Origin: Muribaculum sp. An289
GTDB lineage: Bacteria; Bacteroidota; Bacteroidia; Bacteroidales; UBA932
Length of the DNA: 64,000 nt
Reading direction: 5' to 3'
Assembly (NCBI RefSeq): GCF_002159555.1
Contig: NZ_NFIV01000008.1
Location: 49,177-113,176 of the forward strand
Under the pieces are notes generated by a model, which had not been told where the DNA came from, searched no databases, and was given only the letters and a program-made list of their open reading frames with translations. The stretch's first letter is position 1. Each line of letters starts with the position of its first letter. Shown here one piece after another: positions 42,819 to 51,398 of the stretch. The translations under genes were made by a program, and so were the position numbers.

Positions 42819-43949
42819 ATGAGATTCGAGAAAATAGCCTGCTGCAAGGATTCGGCGGCAAGGGCCGGAAAGATATACACTGCGCACGGAGAGATAGAGA
42901 CACCCATTTTCATGCCTGTAGGTACTGTAGGGTCCGTAAAAGGCATTTATCACCGGGATCTCAAAGATGACATAGGCGCGCAAATCATACTCGGAAACAC
43001 ATACCACCTGTATCTGAGACCCGGCCTGGACATTCTGAAGGCGGCAGGAGGACTCCATAAATTCATTTCATGGGACAGGCCAATACTTACGGACAGCGGT
43101 GGCTTCCAGATATTCTCGCTTTCCCCAATAAGGAAACTTACACCGGAGGGCTGCACGTTTTCGTCCCACATAGACGGGTCGAGGCATGTTTTCACACCTG
43201 AAAACAACATGGATACCCAAAGGATTATCGGGGCCGACATAGTGATGGCCCTCGACGAATGCACTCCGGGCAACGCCGATTTCAAGTATGCAAAAAACTC
43301 CCTCGCCCTCACAAAGGCGTGGCTGGAAAGATGCATAAAAAGATTCGACGGGACCGAACCGCTTTATGAATATCCTCAGGCGCTGTTCCCGATAGTGCAG
43401 GGATGCGTGTATCCCGAATTGCGCCGCGAGGCCGCGGAACATGCCGCCTCTTTGGACAGGGAGGGATACGCCATCGGAGGCCTTTCCGTCGGCGAGCCCA
43501 CGGAGGTGATGTACGAAATGCTCGAAACCGTATGCCCCATATTGCCGGACGACCGCCCGAGATACCTTATGGGAGTAGGAACACCGGCAAACATACTCGA
43601 AGGGATAGACAGGGGCGTGGACATGTTCGATTGCGTGATGCCTACCCGCAACGGAAGGAATGGCATGCTTTTTACATGGAACGGCATCATGAACATGCGC
43701 AACCAGAAATGGGCGGACGATTTTTCCCCGATAGACCCGGACGGAGACTCTTTCGTAGACAGATATTACAGCAAAGCATACCTGAGGCACCTGTTCATTG
43801 CCAAAGAGATTTTTGCCGGACAAATCGCATCCGAGCACAACCTGGCGTTCTACCTCGCCCTTGTACGGGAGGCCCGCAGGCACATAATGGCCGGAGACTT
43901 CAAAACGTGGAAGGAAGAAACCGTAAAACGGATATCAACAAGACTGTAA
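42819..43949 (+). CDS. tgt: tRNA-guanine transglycosylase
   Basis: A 376-residue enzyme of queuosine synthesis that swaps guanine at tRNA position 34. The catalytic pocket is intact: LTDSGGFQIFSL near residue 90 and the nucleophile region MFDCVMPTRNGRNG. The ATG at 42819 (MRFEKIACCKDSAARAGKIY) matches the family start; codons upstream hold the promoter. The usual CxCxxC zinc site before NYSRAYLRHL is replaced by DPDGDSFVDRYYSKAYLRHL, so three of the four zinc ligands are missing while the histidine in SEHN remains. Followed after 4 bases by an LptF/G gene, a common pairing in Bacteroidota. Confidence 0.93.
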   Translation: MRFEKIACCKDSAARAGKIYTAHGEIETPIFMPVGTVGSVKGIYHRDLKDDIGAQIILGNTYHLYLRPGLDILKAAGGLHKFISWDRPILTDSGGFQIFSLSPIRKLTPEGCTFSSHIDGSRHVFTPENNMDTQRIIGADIVMALDECTPGNADFKYAKNSLALTKAWLERCIKRFDGTEPLYEYPQALFPIVQGCVYPELRREAAEHAASLDREGYAIGGLSVGEPTEVMYEMLETVCPILPDDRPRYLMGVGTPANILEGIDRGVDMFDCVMPTRNGRNGMLFTWNGIMNMRNQKWADDFSPIDPDGDSFVDRYYSKAYLRHLFIAKEIFAGQIASEHNLAFYLALVREARRHIMAGDFKTWKEETVKRISTRL

Positions 43950-43953
43950 CCGA

Positions 43954-45051
43954 ATGAGACTGAAACCGAAAATACTCGACATCTATATTTCAAAGAAATT
44001 CATCGGGACTTTCTTTGTGGCCCTGTTATTAATAATAGGTATCGTCATAATCTTCGATATCAGCGAGAAGATAGACGACTTCGTGGAAAACGAAGCGCCG
44101 CTGAAGGCCATCATATTCGATTATTACTGCAATTTCATCCCGTACTTCATGAATATGTTCAGCCCGCTGTTCGTATTCCTGACAGTGATTTTCTTCACCT
44201 CGAAACTCGCCGGCAATTCGGAAATCATAGCCATACTGGCAGGAGGCATCAGTTTCAACCGCCTCATGGTGCCGTACATGTTTTCCGCCGCCATAATAGC
44301 CCTGTTTTCACTCGGGCTCAATCTGTTTATCATACCGCACGCAAACGAGGAAAGGATTGCCTTCGAGACACAGTATATCAAAGGGAAAAAATACCACAAC
44401 AGCGGAAGGGATATCCACTACCAGATAGCTCCGGGAGAGTTCGCATACGTCGAATCCTTCAGCACCTGGAACAATACGGCCTTCCGGTTCACCCTCGAAA
44501 AAATAAAGGACAACAGACTGGTTTCCAAGGTTTCCGCAGAATCGGCCACCTGGGATTCGACAAAGGGATGCTGGACCTTGAAAAAATATTTCATCCGCGA
44601 GTATGACGAGACCAAAAACGACAGGATTGTCAGAAGCGGCAAGCAGATGGACACGACGATAGCACTTACGATAGAGGATTTCTACCGGAGGGAAAATACC
44701 GTGGAGACCCTCTCGTACCGGGAACTCAACGACCTGATACGCACACAGAAAATGCGCGGGGACAAGAATGTCCAATACGCCCAGATCGAAAAACACGAAA
44801 GACTGTCCCTCCCGTTCTCCGCCTTCATCCTTACGGTAATGGGGGTTTCGCTTTCTTCAAAGAAACGGCGCGGGGGAATAGGGCTGAACCTCGGAGTGGG
44901 AATAGCCCTGAGTTTTTCCTACATACTGTTTATGAAATTCAGCGAAATGTTCGTATACACCGGGACATTGCCGCCAGGACTCGCAATGTGGGTGCCTAAC
45001 ATACTCTATGCATTCGTCGCGGCCTTCCTTTACAGGATAGCGCCGAAATAG
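43954..45051 (+). CDS. LptF/LptG-family lipopolysaccharide export permease
   Basis: A 365-residue membrane protein of the YjgP/YjgQ family. It has transmembrane segments near 13-35, 55-80 and 100-120, a periplasmic jellyroll-like domain, and three more segments at about 275-355 (SLPFSAFILTVMGVSLSSKK, LALMW-like GLAMWVPNILYAF end). With the LptF/G part of the fusion protein it could form the heterodimer that extracts lipopolysaccharide from the inner membrane, powered by an LptB ATPase not in the window. The start is 4 bases after tgt. Confidence 0.92.
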   Translation: MRLKPKILDIYISKKFIGTFFVALLLIIGIVIIFDISEKIDDFVENEAPLKAIIFDYYCNFIPYFMNMFSPLFVFLTVIFFTSKLAGNSEIIAILAGGISFNRLMVPYMFSAAIIALFSLGLNLFIIPHANEERIAFETQYIKGKKYHNSGRDIHYQIAPGEFAYVESFSTWNNTAFRFTLEKIKDNRLVSKVSAESATWDSTKGCWTLKKYFIREYDETKNDRIVRSGKQMDTTIALTIEDFYRRENTVETLSYRELNDLIRTQKMRGDKNVQYAQIEKHERLSLPFSAFILTVMGVSLSSKKRRGGIGLNLGVGIALSFSYILFMKFSEMFVYTGTLPPGLAMWVPNILYAFVAAFLYRIAPK

Positions 45052-45093
45052 GATAGCATCGAAATAAAGCCCGATAGCGCCGAAATAAAGCCC
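45035..45093. repeat. ~21-bp tandem repeat, about 3 copies, over the LptF/G stop codon
   Basis: GATAGCGCCGAAATA appears at 45036 and 45073, with a close copy at 45052, and AAGCCC follows the last two. The first copy contains the last codons of the gene and its TAG stop. The repeat fills the gap before the convergent efflux operon. Confidence 0.8.
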
Positions 45094-45105
45094 GCAGTAC
45101 GAAGC

Positions 45106-46239
45106 CTACGACTGTTTCTTGTAACTTGCCACGGCCCACGCGCCGAGGGCTGCCGCGAAGGCCAGCAAAGCCCAGAACTGAGGCAAAAGGTCCCCGAATG
45201 CCGCGCCTTTCAGGTATACTCCGCGCATCATCTCGATATAGTACCTCAACGGATTGACGTATGTAATCACCTGGGTCCATTCCGGCATGGACTCTATAGG
45301 GGTAAGCAGCCCGCTCATCAGCAGGAAGACGAGGATGAAGAAAAACATCACGAACATCGCCTGCTGCGTAGTATTGGAATAATTCGACACCACAAGGCCG
45401 AAAGAGGATACGGAAAATACGAAAATGACGGAAAACGCGGCTATCACCCAGATGCTGCCCTGAGGGGCGAGACCGTAGATAACGTATGCAAGAACCATCG
45501 CCACCGAAAGCACGCCTACGCCCATTATCCAATACGGAATCATCTTGGAAAGGATGAACACAGGTTTGGTGACAGGGGTTATGTTGATTTGCTCGATTGT
45601 ACCTTTCTCCTTCTCGCCGACTATGTTCAAAGCCGGAAGGAAGCCGCACAGCATCACGAGGATGATGACGAAAAGCCCCGGAATCATGAACCATTTGTAA
45701 TCCATCATCGGATTGTAACGGTTCTGTACGGAAACCTCGATATTCGGAACCGGCCCGGCAGCCTGCATGGAAGGATTACCGGCGACAAAGGCATGGGAAG
45801 CAAAAAAATCAGCGGAAAAACCGGCGCAAACTGCACCGAGATAGCTCGCACCGAGGGTACCGCGGGTTTCGTTGACAGCATTAATGGAAACCTGTACCGG
45901 CGCCCCACCCTCAAAAAGCAGGTCACGCTCAAACCCGTCCGGAATCACTATGACCGCATCCGTCTCCGAGAGTTCCACATGTTGCAGCGCCTCATCATAA
46001 TCGGCGGCAAGCCCCTCCATTATGAAATAGCCCGAGGCCCCTATCGCACCTATGAAATCCGCAGAGGCCCCGCTCCGGTCGTTATCCACCACCATTACGC
46101 TGATATTCTTGATATCCATGCTGACTATCCACGGAATCACCAGCATTATGGCAGCAGGAAAGACAAGGGTCAGCCCGATGAAAATCGGGGTGCGGATGAA
46201 CTGTTTGAATTCCTTAGCCAATAAAAATCCGAGAGCCAT
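45106..46239 (-). CDS. ABC-2 exporter permease 2 (YhhJ/YbhR type)
   Basis: A 377-residue permease of the ABC-2 drug-export family: an N-terminal transmembrane segment, a periplasmic domain of about 130 residues, and a five-segment C-terminal core (containing GEKEKGTIEQINITPV, the coupling motif). The ATG at 46239 overlaps the stop of the preceding permease by one base (TGATG); a GTG one codon upstream is the alternative. It is the last gene of the second efflux operon. Partner of the 371-residue permease. Confidence 0.9.
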   Translation of the reverse strand: MALGFLLAKEFKQFIRTPIFIGLTLVFPAAIMLVIPWIVSMDIKNISVMVVDNDRSGASADFIGAIGASGYFIMEGLAADYDEALQHVELSETDAVIVIPDGFERDLLFEGGAPVQVSINAVNETRGTLGASYLGAVCAGFSADFFASHAFVAGNPSMQAAGPVPNIEVSVQNRYNPMMDYKWFMIPGLFVIILVMLCGFLPALNIVGEKEKGTIEQINITPVTKPVFILSKMIPYWIMGVGVLSVAMVLAYVIYGLAPQGSIWVIAAFSVIFVFSVSSFGLVVSNYSNTTQQAMFVMFFFILVFLLMSGLLTPIESMPEWTQVITYVNPLRYYIEMMRGVYLKGAAFGDLLPQFWALLAFAAALGAWAVASYKKQS

Positions 46240-47354
46240 CACATCCTGTTTTTATATCTCATTAAACTTACCCCCAATATCACGGCCGCCATTACCGAAA
46301 GTATTATGAATTCCCTTGCGGCATAGAACATAGGCAGGCCCTCTATCATTATCTTCTTCACCCCTATCACATACCACCTTGCAGGAATCAGGTCGGAAAA
46401 CCACCTGAAAACGAGAGGCATGCTGTCCACTGGGAAGAGAAGCTCGGAGAAAAACAGCACAGGCACCAGCAGCATGAAGCCGGACATCAGCATGGCCGAC
46501 ACCTGGGTCTTCGCAATGGTCGAAATCAGCTGTCCCAATGCAAGGGAAAGAACGATATAGATTACGGACAACAATGTCAGCGCCCAGAAACTTCCCGATA
46601 TCGGAATATGCAGCAGCCACACCGACAAAGCGAGTATGGTAAGATAATTCACCATGGAGACTACGAAATAAGGCACCATCTTGGCCATAATCACCACTAT
46701 CGGTTTGGTCGGGGAAACAAGAAGCAGCTCCATGGTACCTGTCTCCTTTTCACGGACAATCGAAACGGAGGTCATCATCGCACATATTAGGATGATTATC
46801 AGCCCCATCACACCCGGAACAAAGGTATAGGCGCTCCGCATCTGCGGATTGTAAAGCATCCTGATGTTGGGTTGTACGCCGGAAACCCCGTACATTCCCG
46901 AAGAAGCCGCGATGCCGGAGACATAATCCCCGATGATGTTCGAAGCGTACATGGTCATGGCCGAAGCCGCATTCGTATTGGTCGCGTCCGCAATCAGACG
47001 GATGGAACTTCCTTCGGAGGTATACATGTTTTCGTCGAAATCAGGGGAAAACGCTATCACCAGATCGGCATCCCCCCTTTGGAAAAGCCCGTCTATGTCC
47101 GCTTCGTCGGATATGACGGTAACGATTGAAAAATAATCGCTGGCATCGAATTTTTCAGACAGTTTCCTGACATTCTCCCCCATATCAGGGACGAGCAAAG
47201 CCGTATCGATGTTCCTTATTTCGGTAGAAATGGCGAAACCGAAGAGGATGATTTGCGCGACGGGCATTCCGAGCAGTATCAGCATCGTCCTCTTGTCACG
47301 CAGCACATGGCGGAACTCCTTTCTTACGAATGCGAAAAACTGTTTCATCGTCAT
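46239..47354 (-). CDS. ABC-2 exporter permease 1 (YhhJ/YbhS type)
   Basis: A 371-residue homologue of the next gene, with the same layout: N-terminal membrane segment, periplasmic domain, and a C-terminal membrane core containing VREKETGTMELLLVSPTKP. The two permeases probably form a heterodimer. Its start overlaps the ATPase stop by four bases (ATGA). Such pairs export lipophilic drugs or lipids through a HlyD adaptor and TolC. Confidence 0.9.
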   Translation of the reverse strand: MTMKQFFAFVRKEFRHVLRDKRTMLILLGMPVAQIILFGFAISTEIRNIDTALLVPDMGENVRKLSEKFDASDYFSIVTVISDEADIDGLFQRGDADLVIAFSPDFDENMYTSEGSSIRLIADATNTNAASAMTMYASNIIGDYVSGIAASSGMYGVSGVQPNIRMLYNPQMRSAYTFVPGVMGLIIILICAMMTSVSIVREKETGTMELLLVSPTKPIVVIMAKMVPYFVVSMVNYLTILALSVWLLHIPISGSFWALTLLSVIYIVLSLALGQLISTIAKTQVSAMLMSGFMLLVPVLFFSELLFPVDSMPLVFRWFSDLIPARWYVIGVKKIMIEGLPMFYAAREFIILSVMAAVILGVSLMRYKNRM

Positions 47355-48091
47355 TCACTCCGTTTTGCCCCGCGGGCGAGTTGATAAAATACCGAATCCA
47401 TCGAATCTGTCCCGAATTTCCTTTTCAGGGCGGCAGGTGTGTCCAATGCCTCTATCCTCCCGTCCACCATTATGGAAATCCTGTTGCAGTATTCGGCTTC
47501 ATCCATGTAGTGCGTGGTGACGAAAACCGTTATGCCCCTCTCCGCGGCCTCGTATATCATGAACCAGAACTGCCGCCTCGCAACCGGGTCCACTCCCCCC
47601 GTAGGTTCATCGAGGAAAACTACCTTCGGTCCGTGGAAAATCGCGACCGAAAATGCAAGTTTCTGCTTCCACCCGAGCGGAAGCGACTTCACGAGGGTCT
47701 TCCTTTCCGAATAAAAACCGAGTTTTTTCAGAATCGTCACGGCCTTACGGGAAATGTCCTTGCGCTTCATGCCGTATATGCCGGCAAAAAGTTCGATGTT
47801 TTCATAAACGGTAAGGTCTTCGTAAAGGGAAAATTTCTGGCTCATATAGCCGATGTTCCGCTTTACTTCCTCGGCTTCCGTATTTATGTCATAACCCGCA
47901 ACCGTCGCATGGCCCGATGTAGGACGGCTGAGCCCGCAAAGCATCTTCATGGCAGTGGTCTTCCCCGCCCCGTTCGCCCCGAGGAAACCGAATATCTCCC
48001 CCTTGGCCACGGAAAACGAGATGTGGTCCACCGCGGTAAAATCCCCGAATACCTTTGTCAGCCCTTCGACCTCTATGACATTTCCGCCCAT
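47351..48091 (-). CDS. ABC exporter ATPase 2 of efflux operon 2
   Basis: A 246-residue ATPase with Walker A GANGAGKTT, a variant signature LPLGWKQKLAFSVAI in place of LSGGQ, Walker B VVFLDEPTGGVDP, and switch histidine in VTTHYMDEAEYC. It resembles one half of the fused double ATPase YbhF; the other half is the neighbouring gene. The altered signature suggests that this copy may hydrolyse ATP poorly and act as the non-canonical half of an asymmetric pair. Confidence 0.9.
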   Translation of the reverse strand: MGGNVIEVEGLTKVFGDFTAVDHISFSVAKGEIFGFLGANGAGKTTAMKMLCGLSRPTSGHATVAGYDINTEAEEVKRNIGYMSQKFSLYEDLTVYENIELFAGIYGMKRKDISRKAVTILKKLGFYSERKTLVKSLPLGWKQKLAFSVAIFHGPKVVFLDEPTGGVDPVARRQFWFMIYEAAERGITVFVTTHYMDEAEYCNRISIMVDGRIEALDTPAALKRKFGTDSMDSVFYQLARGAKRSE

Positions 48092-48112
48092 GACTCTTTC
48101 TGCGTGTTATTT

Positions 48113-49012
48113 TTATTTTTCCGCCAATTCCAAAAAACAATCCTCGACCGTAGGCCTGATTCTTTCGATATGGACCTCGCTCTCCGACACCAGCCTCGAC
48201 CGAAGGGAGGATATGTCAAAATCCTTTCCCGCCACCGCATGCAACGACTCGCCGAACGGATAACAGCCCTTGATATCGGGCATGCCGCGCAACTGCCTGA
48301 GCAGGGAGGCATTGTCGCCGGAGCGCACCGAAAACAGGGTGTTGTCGTATTGCCTTATCATGTTTTCAGGTGTCTCTATCTTCAGGAAACGCCCGTTCAT
48401 CATAAGGGCTATGCGGTCGCACATGCCTGCCTCGTCCATATACGGAGTGCTCACTATTATCGTGACTCCCTGGCGCCTGAGATTGTCGAGCATCTGCCAG
48501 AACTCCTTTCTGCTTACGGGGTCCACTCCCGTAGTCGGCTCGTCGAGGAAGAGCACCCGGGGCTTGTGTATCAGCGCACAACAAAGGGCGAGCTTCTGCT
48601 TCATCCCTCCCGACAAGGCATCCGCACGGCGTTTCCTGAAAGGTTCGAGCTGCCGGTAAATGCCTTCCACCAAATGATAGTTCTCCTCTACCGTAGTTCC
48701 GAAAACTGAAGCGAAAAACGAAAGGTTTTCCTCAACCGAAAGGTCTTTGTAAAGGGAAAAACGCCCCGGCATGTAGCCTATGATACGGCGTATCTCCGCA
48801 AAATCCTTCACAACATCGTAACCGGCCACTGTGACAGTGCCGGAATCGGCAAGGACCAAAGTAGTCATAATCCTGAAAAGGGTCGTCTTGCCGGCCCCGT
48901 CAGGCCCGATTATACCGAAAATCTCACCTCTTTCCGTCTCGAAGGAGATGCTGTCGAGTGCCTTCGTCCTGCCGTATGATTTACTGACACCGTATGCGGC
49001 CAACTCTGCCAT
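48113..49012 (-). CDS. ABC exporter ATPase 1 of efflux operon 2
   Basis: A 299-residue ATPase with Walker A GPDGAGKTT, canonical signature LSGGMKQKLALCCAL, Walker B VLFLDEPTTGVDP and a C-terminal regulatory extension of about 70 residues. In some relatives this and the next gene are one protein (YbhF), here they are separate. The switch position reads VSTPYMDEA, with proline where histidine is expected, so the two ATPases each carry one altered motif and would complement each other in a heterodimer. Confidence 0.9.
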   Translation of the reverse strand: MAELAAYGVSKSYGRTKALDSISFETERGEIFGIIGPDGAGKTTLFRIMTTLVLADSGTVTVAGYDVVKDFAEIRRIIGYMPGRFSLYKDLSVEENLSFFASVFGTTVEENYHLVEGIYRQLEPFRKRRADALSGGMKQKLALCCALIHKPRVLFLDEPTTGVDPVSRKEFWQMLDNLRRQGVTIIVSTPYMDEAGMCDRIALMMNGRFLKIETPENMIRQYDNTLFSVRSGDNASLLRQLRGMPDIKGCYPFGESLHAVAGKDFDISSLRSRLVSESEVHIERIRPTVEDCFLELAEK

Positions 49013-49021
49013 AAACCGGAA

Positions 49022-49936
49022 CTACCGTGATATAACCTTTCCGAACATGCCTATCTTGATGTAGCCGTCATTCTCGACCGCCACCTTTACCGCATAGACG
49101 AGGTTTTCCCTGTCGTCATCGGTCTGTATGCTCTTTGGAGTAAATTCGCTTTTTGCCGAAATCCACACTATTTTCCCGGGATATTCCCTGACCTTGCCGC
49201 CACCGAAATCGGCGGTGACTTTCACGTCCTGCCCCAACGAGATGTCTTTCAGCTGCCCCGAAGTAAAATAGGCCCTCAGGAACACATGCTCCAGGTCGGC
49301 GACCTTGAAAAGCGGCTTTCCGGCAGAAGCCAGTTCCCCTTCATGGGCATATTTCGAAAGCACCGTACCGTCCACAGGCGAGACTATCCTGCACTTGGAC
49401 AGCATGTCTTCCGCCTGCGCTATCTGTATCTTCAGACCTGCTATCTGCGCATCTATGCTTGCAATGTTGCTGTTGAGCGATGACTCGGTGGCCTCGATCT
49501 GCTTTTCCAGAACACTGACGGAAGCCTCCGCATCGTCATACTGCTTGCGGGTAGCGGCATCCGACTCCAAAAGACGGGAAAGCCTGTCCAGCTCATGCCT
49601 GCCGTTTTCCAGCCGGGCCTTCATCACCCCGATCTGCGCCTCCACATCAGGCTTGCCGGTTTCCAGAGCGGCTATGTTCTGCTCCAGAAGTTCCTTGTTA
49701 AGGTAAAGGCTGAGCGAATCAATCTGCCCGAGCACCTGCCCTTCCGAGACCTCCTGCCCTTCACGCACCGTGAAGGAGACAAGTTTTCCTGAAGCCTCGG
49801 CAGAAACCGTTATCTCCTCGGCCTCGAAAGTACCGGAGGCCGTCGCCGCACCGTTCCCGTCCTTGCACGAAGCCGCCATCACGGCAAGGCCGGCATAAAG
49901 CAGATATTTTGTTAAAACATTTATTTTCATGACCAT
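49022..49936 (-). CDS. HlyD-type membrane fusion lipoprotein of efflux operon 2
   Basis: A 304-residue adaptor. It begins with a lipoprotein signal (MKINVLTKYLLYAGLAVM then AASC), then a lipoyl half (VREGQEVSEGQVLGQID), a coiled-coil hairpin of about 90 residues, the second lipoyl half (IVSPVDGTVLSKYAHEGELA) and a beta-barrel domain. It links the ABC transporter to the TolC encoded 5 bases upstream. Two ATGs (49936 and 49930) are possible starts. Related to YbhG. Confidence 0.92.
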   Translation of the reverse strand: MVMKINVLTKYLLYAGLAVMAASCKDGNGAATASGTFEAEEITVSAEASGKLVSFTVREGQEVSEGQVLGQIDSLSLYLNKELLEQNIAALETGKPDVEAQIGVMKARLENGRHELDRLSRLLESDAATRKQYDDAEASVSVLEKQIEATESSLNSNIASIDAQIAGLKIQIAQAEDMLSKCRIVSPVDGTVLSKYAHEGELASAGKPLFKVADLEHVFLRAYFTSGQLKDISLGQDVKVTADFGGGKVREYPGKIVWISAKSEFTPKSIQTDDDRENLVYAVKVAVENDGYIKIGMFGKVISR

Positions 49937-49941
49937 TTTAT

Positions 49942-51279
49942 CTAATCGTTCACTATATATTTCATTTCATATATTTTTTGCAGGTATTCCAGTTCATGGA
50001 GAGACCTGTCAAGCCGCGCCTTGGTTTCCGCAGCAATGTCCCTTACAAGGTCGTTGGCAGTAATCGTCCCGTTGGCAAGCCTGGCCTCTGAAGCCTCCCG
50101 GACGGAACGGCGCAACCCGATAATCCTCTCGTCCTGCTCCATTATGGAACGCATCTGCTCTATCTCCGCACTCTTCCCGGCCTGTTCCAGGCGGTTGTTG
50201 AAAAGGAAGGTCTCACGCTGCAATTCAATCGTCCGGAGGGACTGATCCAGCTGCCCCAGATGGTTCTTCTTAGTGAAGAAGCCGGAAATGTTCCATCTGA
50301 ACCTGATGCCTACCACGCCGTTGAACCCCCATTTGTAATTCAGCATGTCGTCGAACATATTCATTCCGGGATAACCGTAATATCCCTGCGCGAAAAGGCT
50401 GAAGGACGGCATGACCGACGAATTGACCATCTTCCTGCGTGCCGCCACGGAGGCCTCCTGAGCATCGAAAAGCGCAAGCTCATAACGTTTTACCTCGTTT
50501 TCCCCGTATTCCTGCCGGTAAAGGGCTTCCTCGGGGACGAGAAACTCCGTATCGGTATCCATCGGCCTGCCCGTAATCAGGGACATAAGGCGTATGTAGG
50601 TATCCCTTGAACCGACGAGCCGGATACGGTTCTGCCCATTGGCCAGGATTTCCGCATCGATGGCATCAAGGTCGCTTTCCATCGCCACCCCGTTCTCCAC
50701 GCAGGCTTGCAGTATGTTTCTGTTGTCTTTCAGAATCCCGGCGGCTACATCGTTCTGCTCGATCATCGCCCCGGTGGCAAGTATGCCGAAATACACCTCG
50801 GTCACACGGCTTTTAAGCCCGTACAGCTCGGTGGCCGTCTTCATCGCCGAAACCTCCGCCTCGGCAATGGCAGCTGCTTTCTTCGCTCCGGAATAGCCTC
50901 CGTCCCAAAGGTTCTGGTTGATATCCAGCAGCACCTTGTACTGGTCATTCCTCAGCCCTTCGAAGTCCATTCCCGCAAACTGGCTGAACAGGGCTTCTAT
51001 TTTTTCGGGAAAAGCCACCACGTCGCTGTAATAGGCGGCCTCCCCGCCGAGAGTAATCTGCGGAATATAGGAGGAGAGCGCATCCCTGACCGACAATTCC
51101 CCGAGTTTCTGTATGATGCCATACTGCTTCATCATAGGATAATTGTCCCTTGCAAGCACATAGCAGCTGTCCAGGGTATATTGTCTCGATGCAGTCTGCG
51201 CGGAAACCGGAAACGCCCCGACAAGGGAAGCGGAAAGACATATAGAAGTCAGAAAAAATATTTTCAGAACAAATTTCAT
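49942..51279 (-). CDS. TolC-family outer membrane channel of efflux operon 2
   Basis: A 445-residue outer membrane factor. The ATG at 51279 gives a signal peptide (MKFVLKIFFLTSICLSASLV then GAFPVSAQ), and it lies 20 bases from a -7 box, so I prefer it to an upstream ATG at 51291. Two helical-hairpin halves are recognisable. It is the first gene of a six-gene operon: TolC, adaptor, two ATPases, two permeases. It is only distantly similar to the TolC of the first operon. Confidence 0.9.
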   Translation of the reverse strand: MKFVLKIFFLTSICLSASLVGAFPVSAQTASRQYTLDSCYVLARDNYPMMKQYGIIQKLGELSVRDALSSYIPQITLGGEAAYYSDVVAFPEKIEALFSQFAGMDFEGLRNDQYKVLLDINQNLWDGGYSGAKKAAAIAEAEVSAMKTATELYGLKSRVTEVYFGILATGAMIEQNDVAAGILKDNRNILQACVENGVAMESDLDAIDAEILANGQNRIRLVGSRDTYIRLMSLITGRPMDTDTEFLVPEEALYRQEYGENEVKRYELALFDAQEASVAARRKMVNSSVMPSFSLFAQGYYGYPGMNMFDDMLNYKWGFNGVVGIRFRWNISGFFTKKNHLGQLDQSLRTIELQRETFLFNNRLEQAGKSAEIEQMRSIMEQDERIIGLRRSVREASEARLANGTITANDLVRDIAAETKARLDRSLHELEYLQKIYEMKYIVND

Positions 51280-51298
51280 AACAGGCAACAATATTTTA

Positions 51299-51306
51299 CA
51301 AATTTA
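51299..51306 (-). promoter_or_regulatory. -7 box for efflux operon 2
   Basis: Minus strand reads TAAATTTG, an exact TAnnTTTG, 20 bases before the ATG at 51279. The -33 region is less clear. Confidence 0.55.
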
Positions 51307-51398
51307 CGGAAAAATTCAAAAGCCGCCATCCATATAGTCCGAAAAAATATGATAATGACATTTTAGAATAAAAATAACGACAAAAAGGACAGGACCGC

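Noticed and set aside
42505..42903. N-terminal extension of the MFS transporter across the tgt promoter
   Set aside because: The extension is not protein-like and contains the divergent promoter. The ATG at 42504 begins a normal first transmembrane segment.
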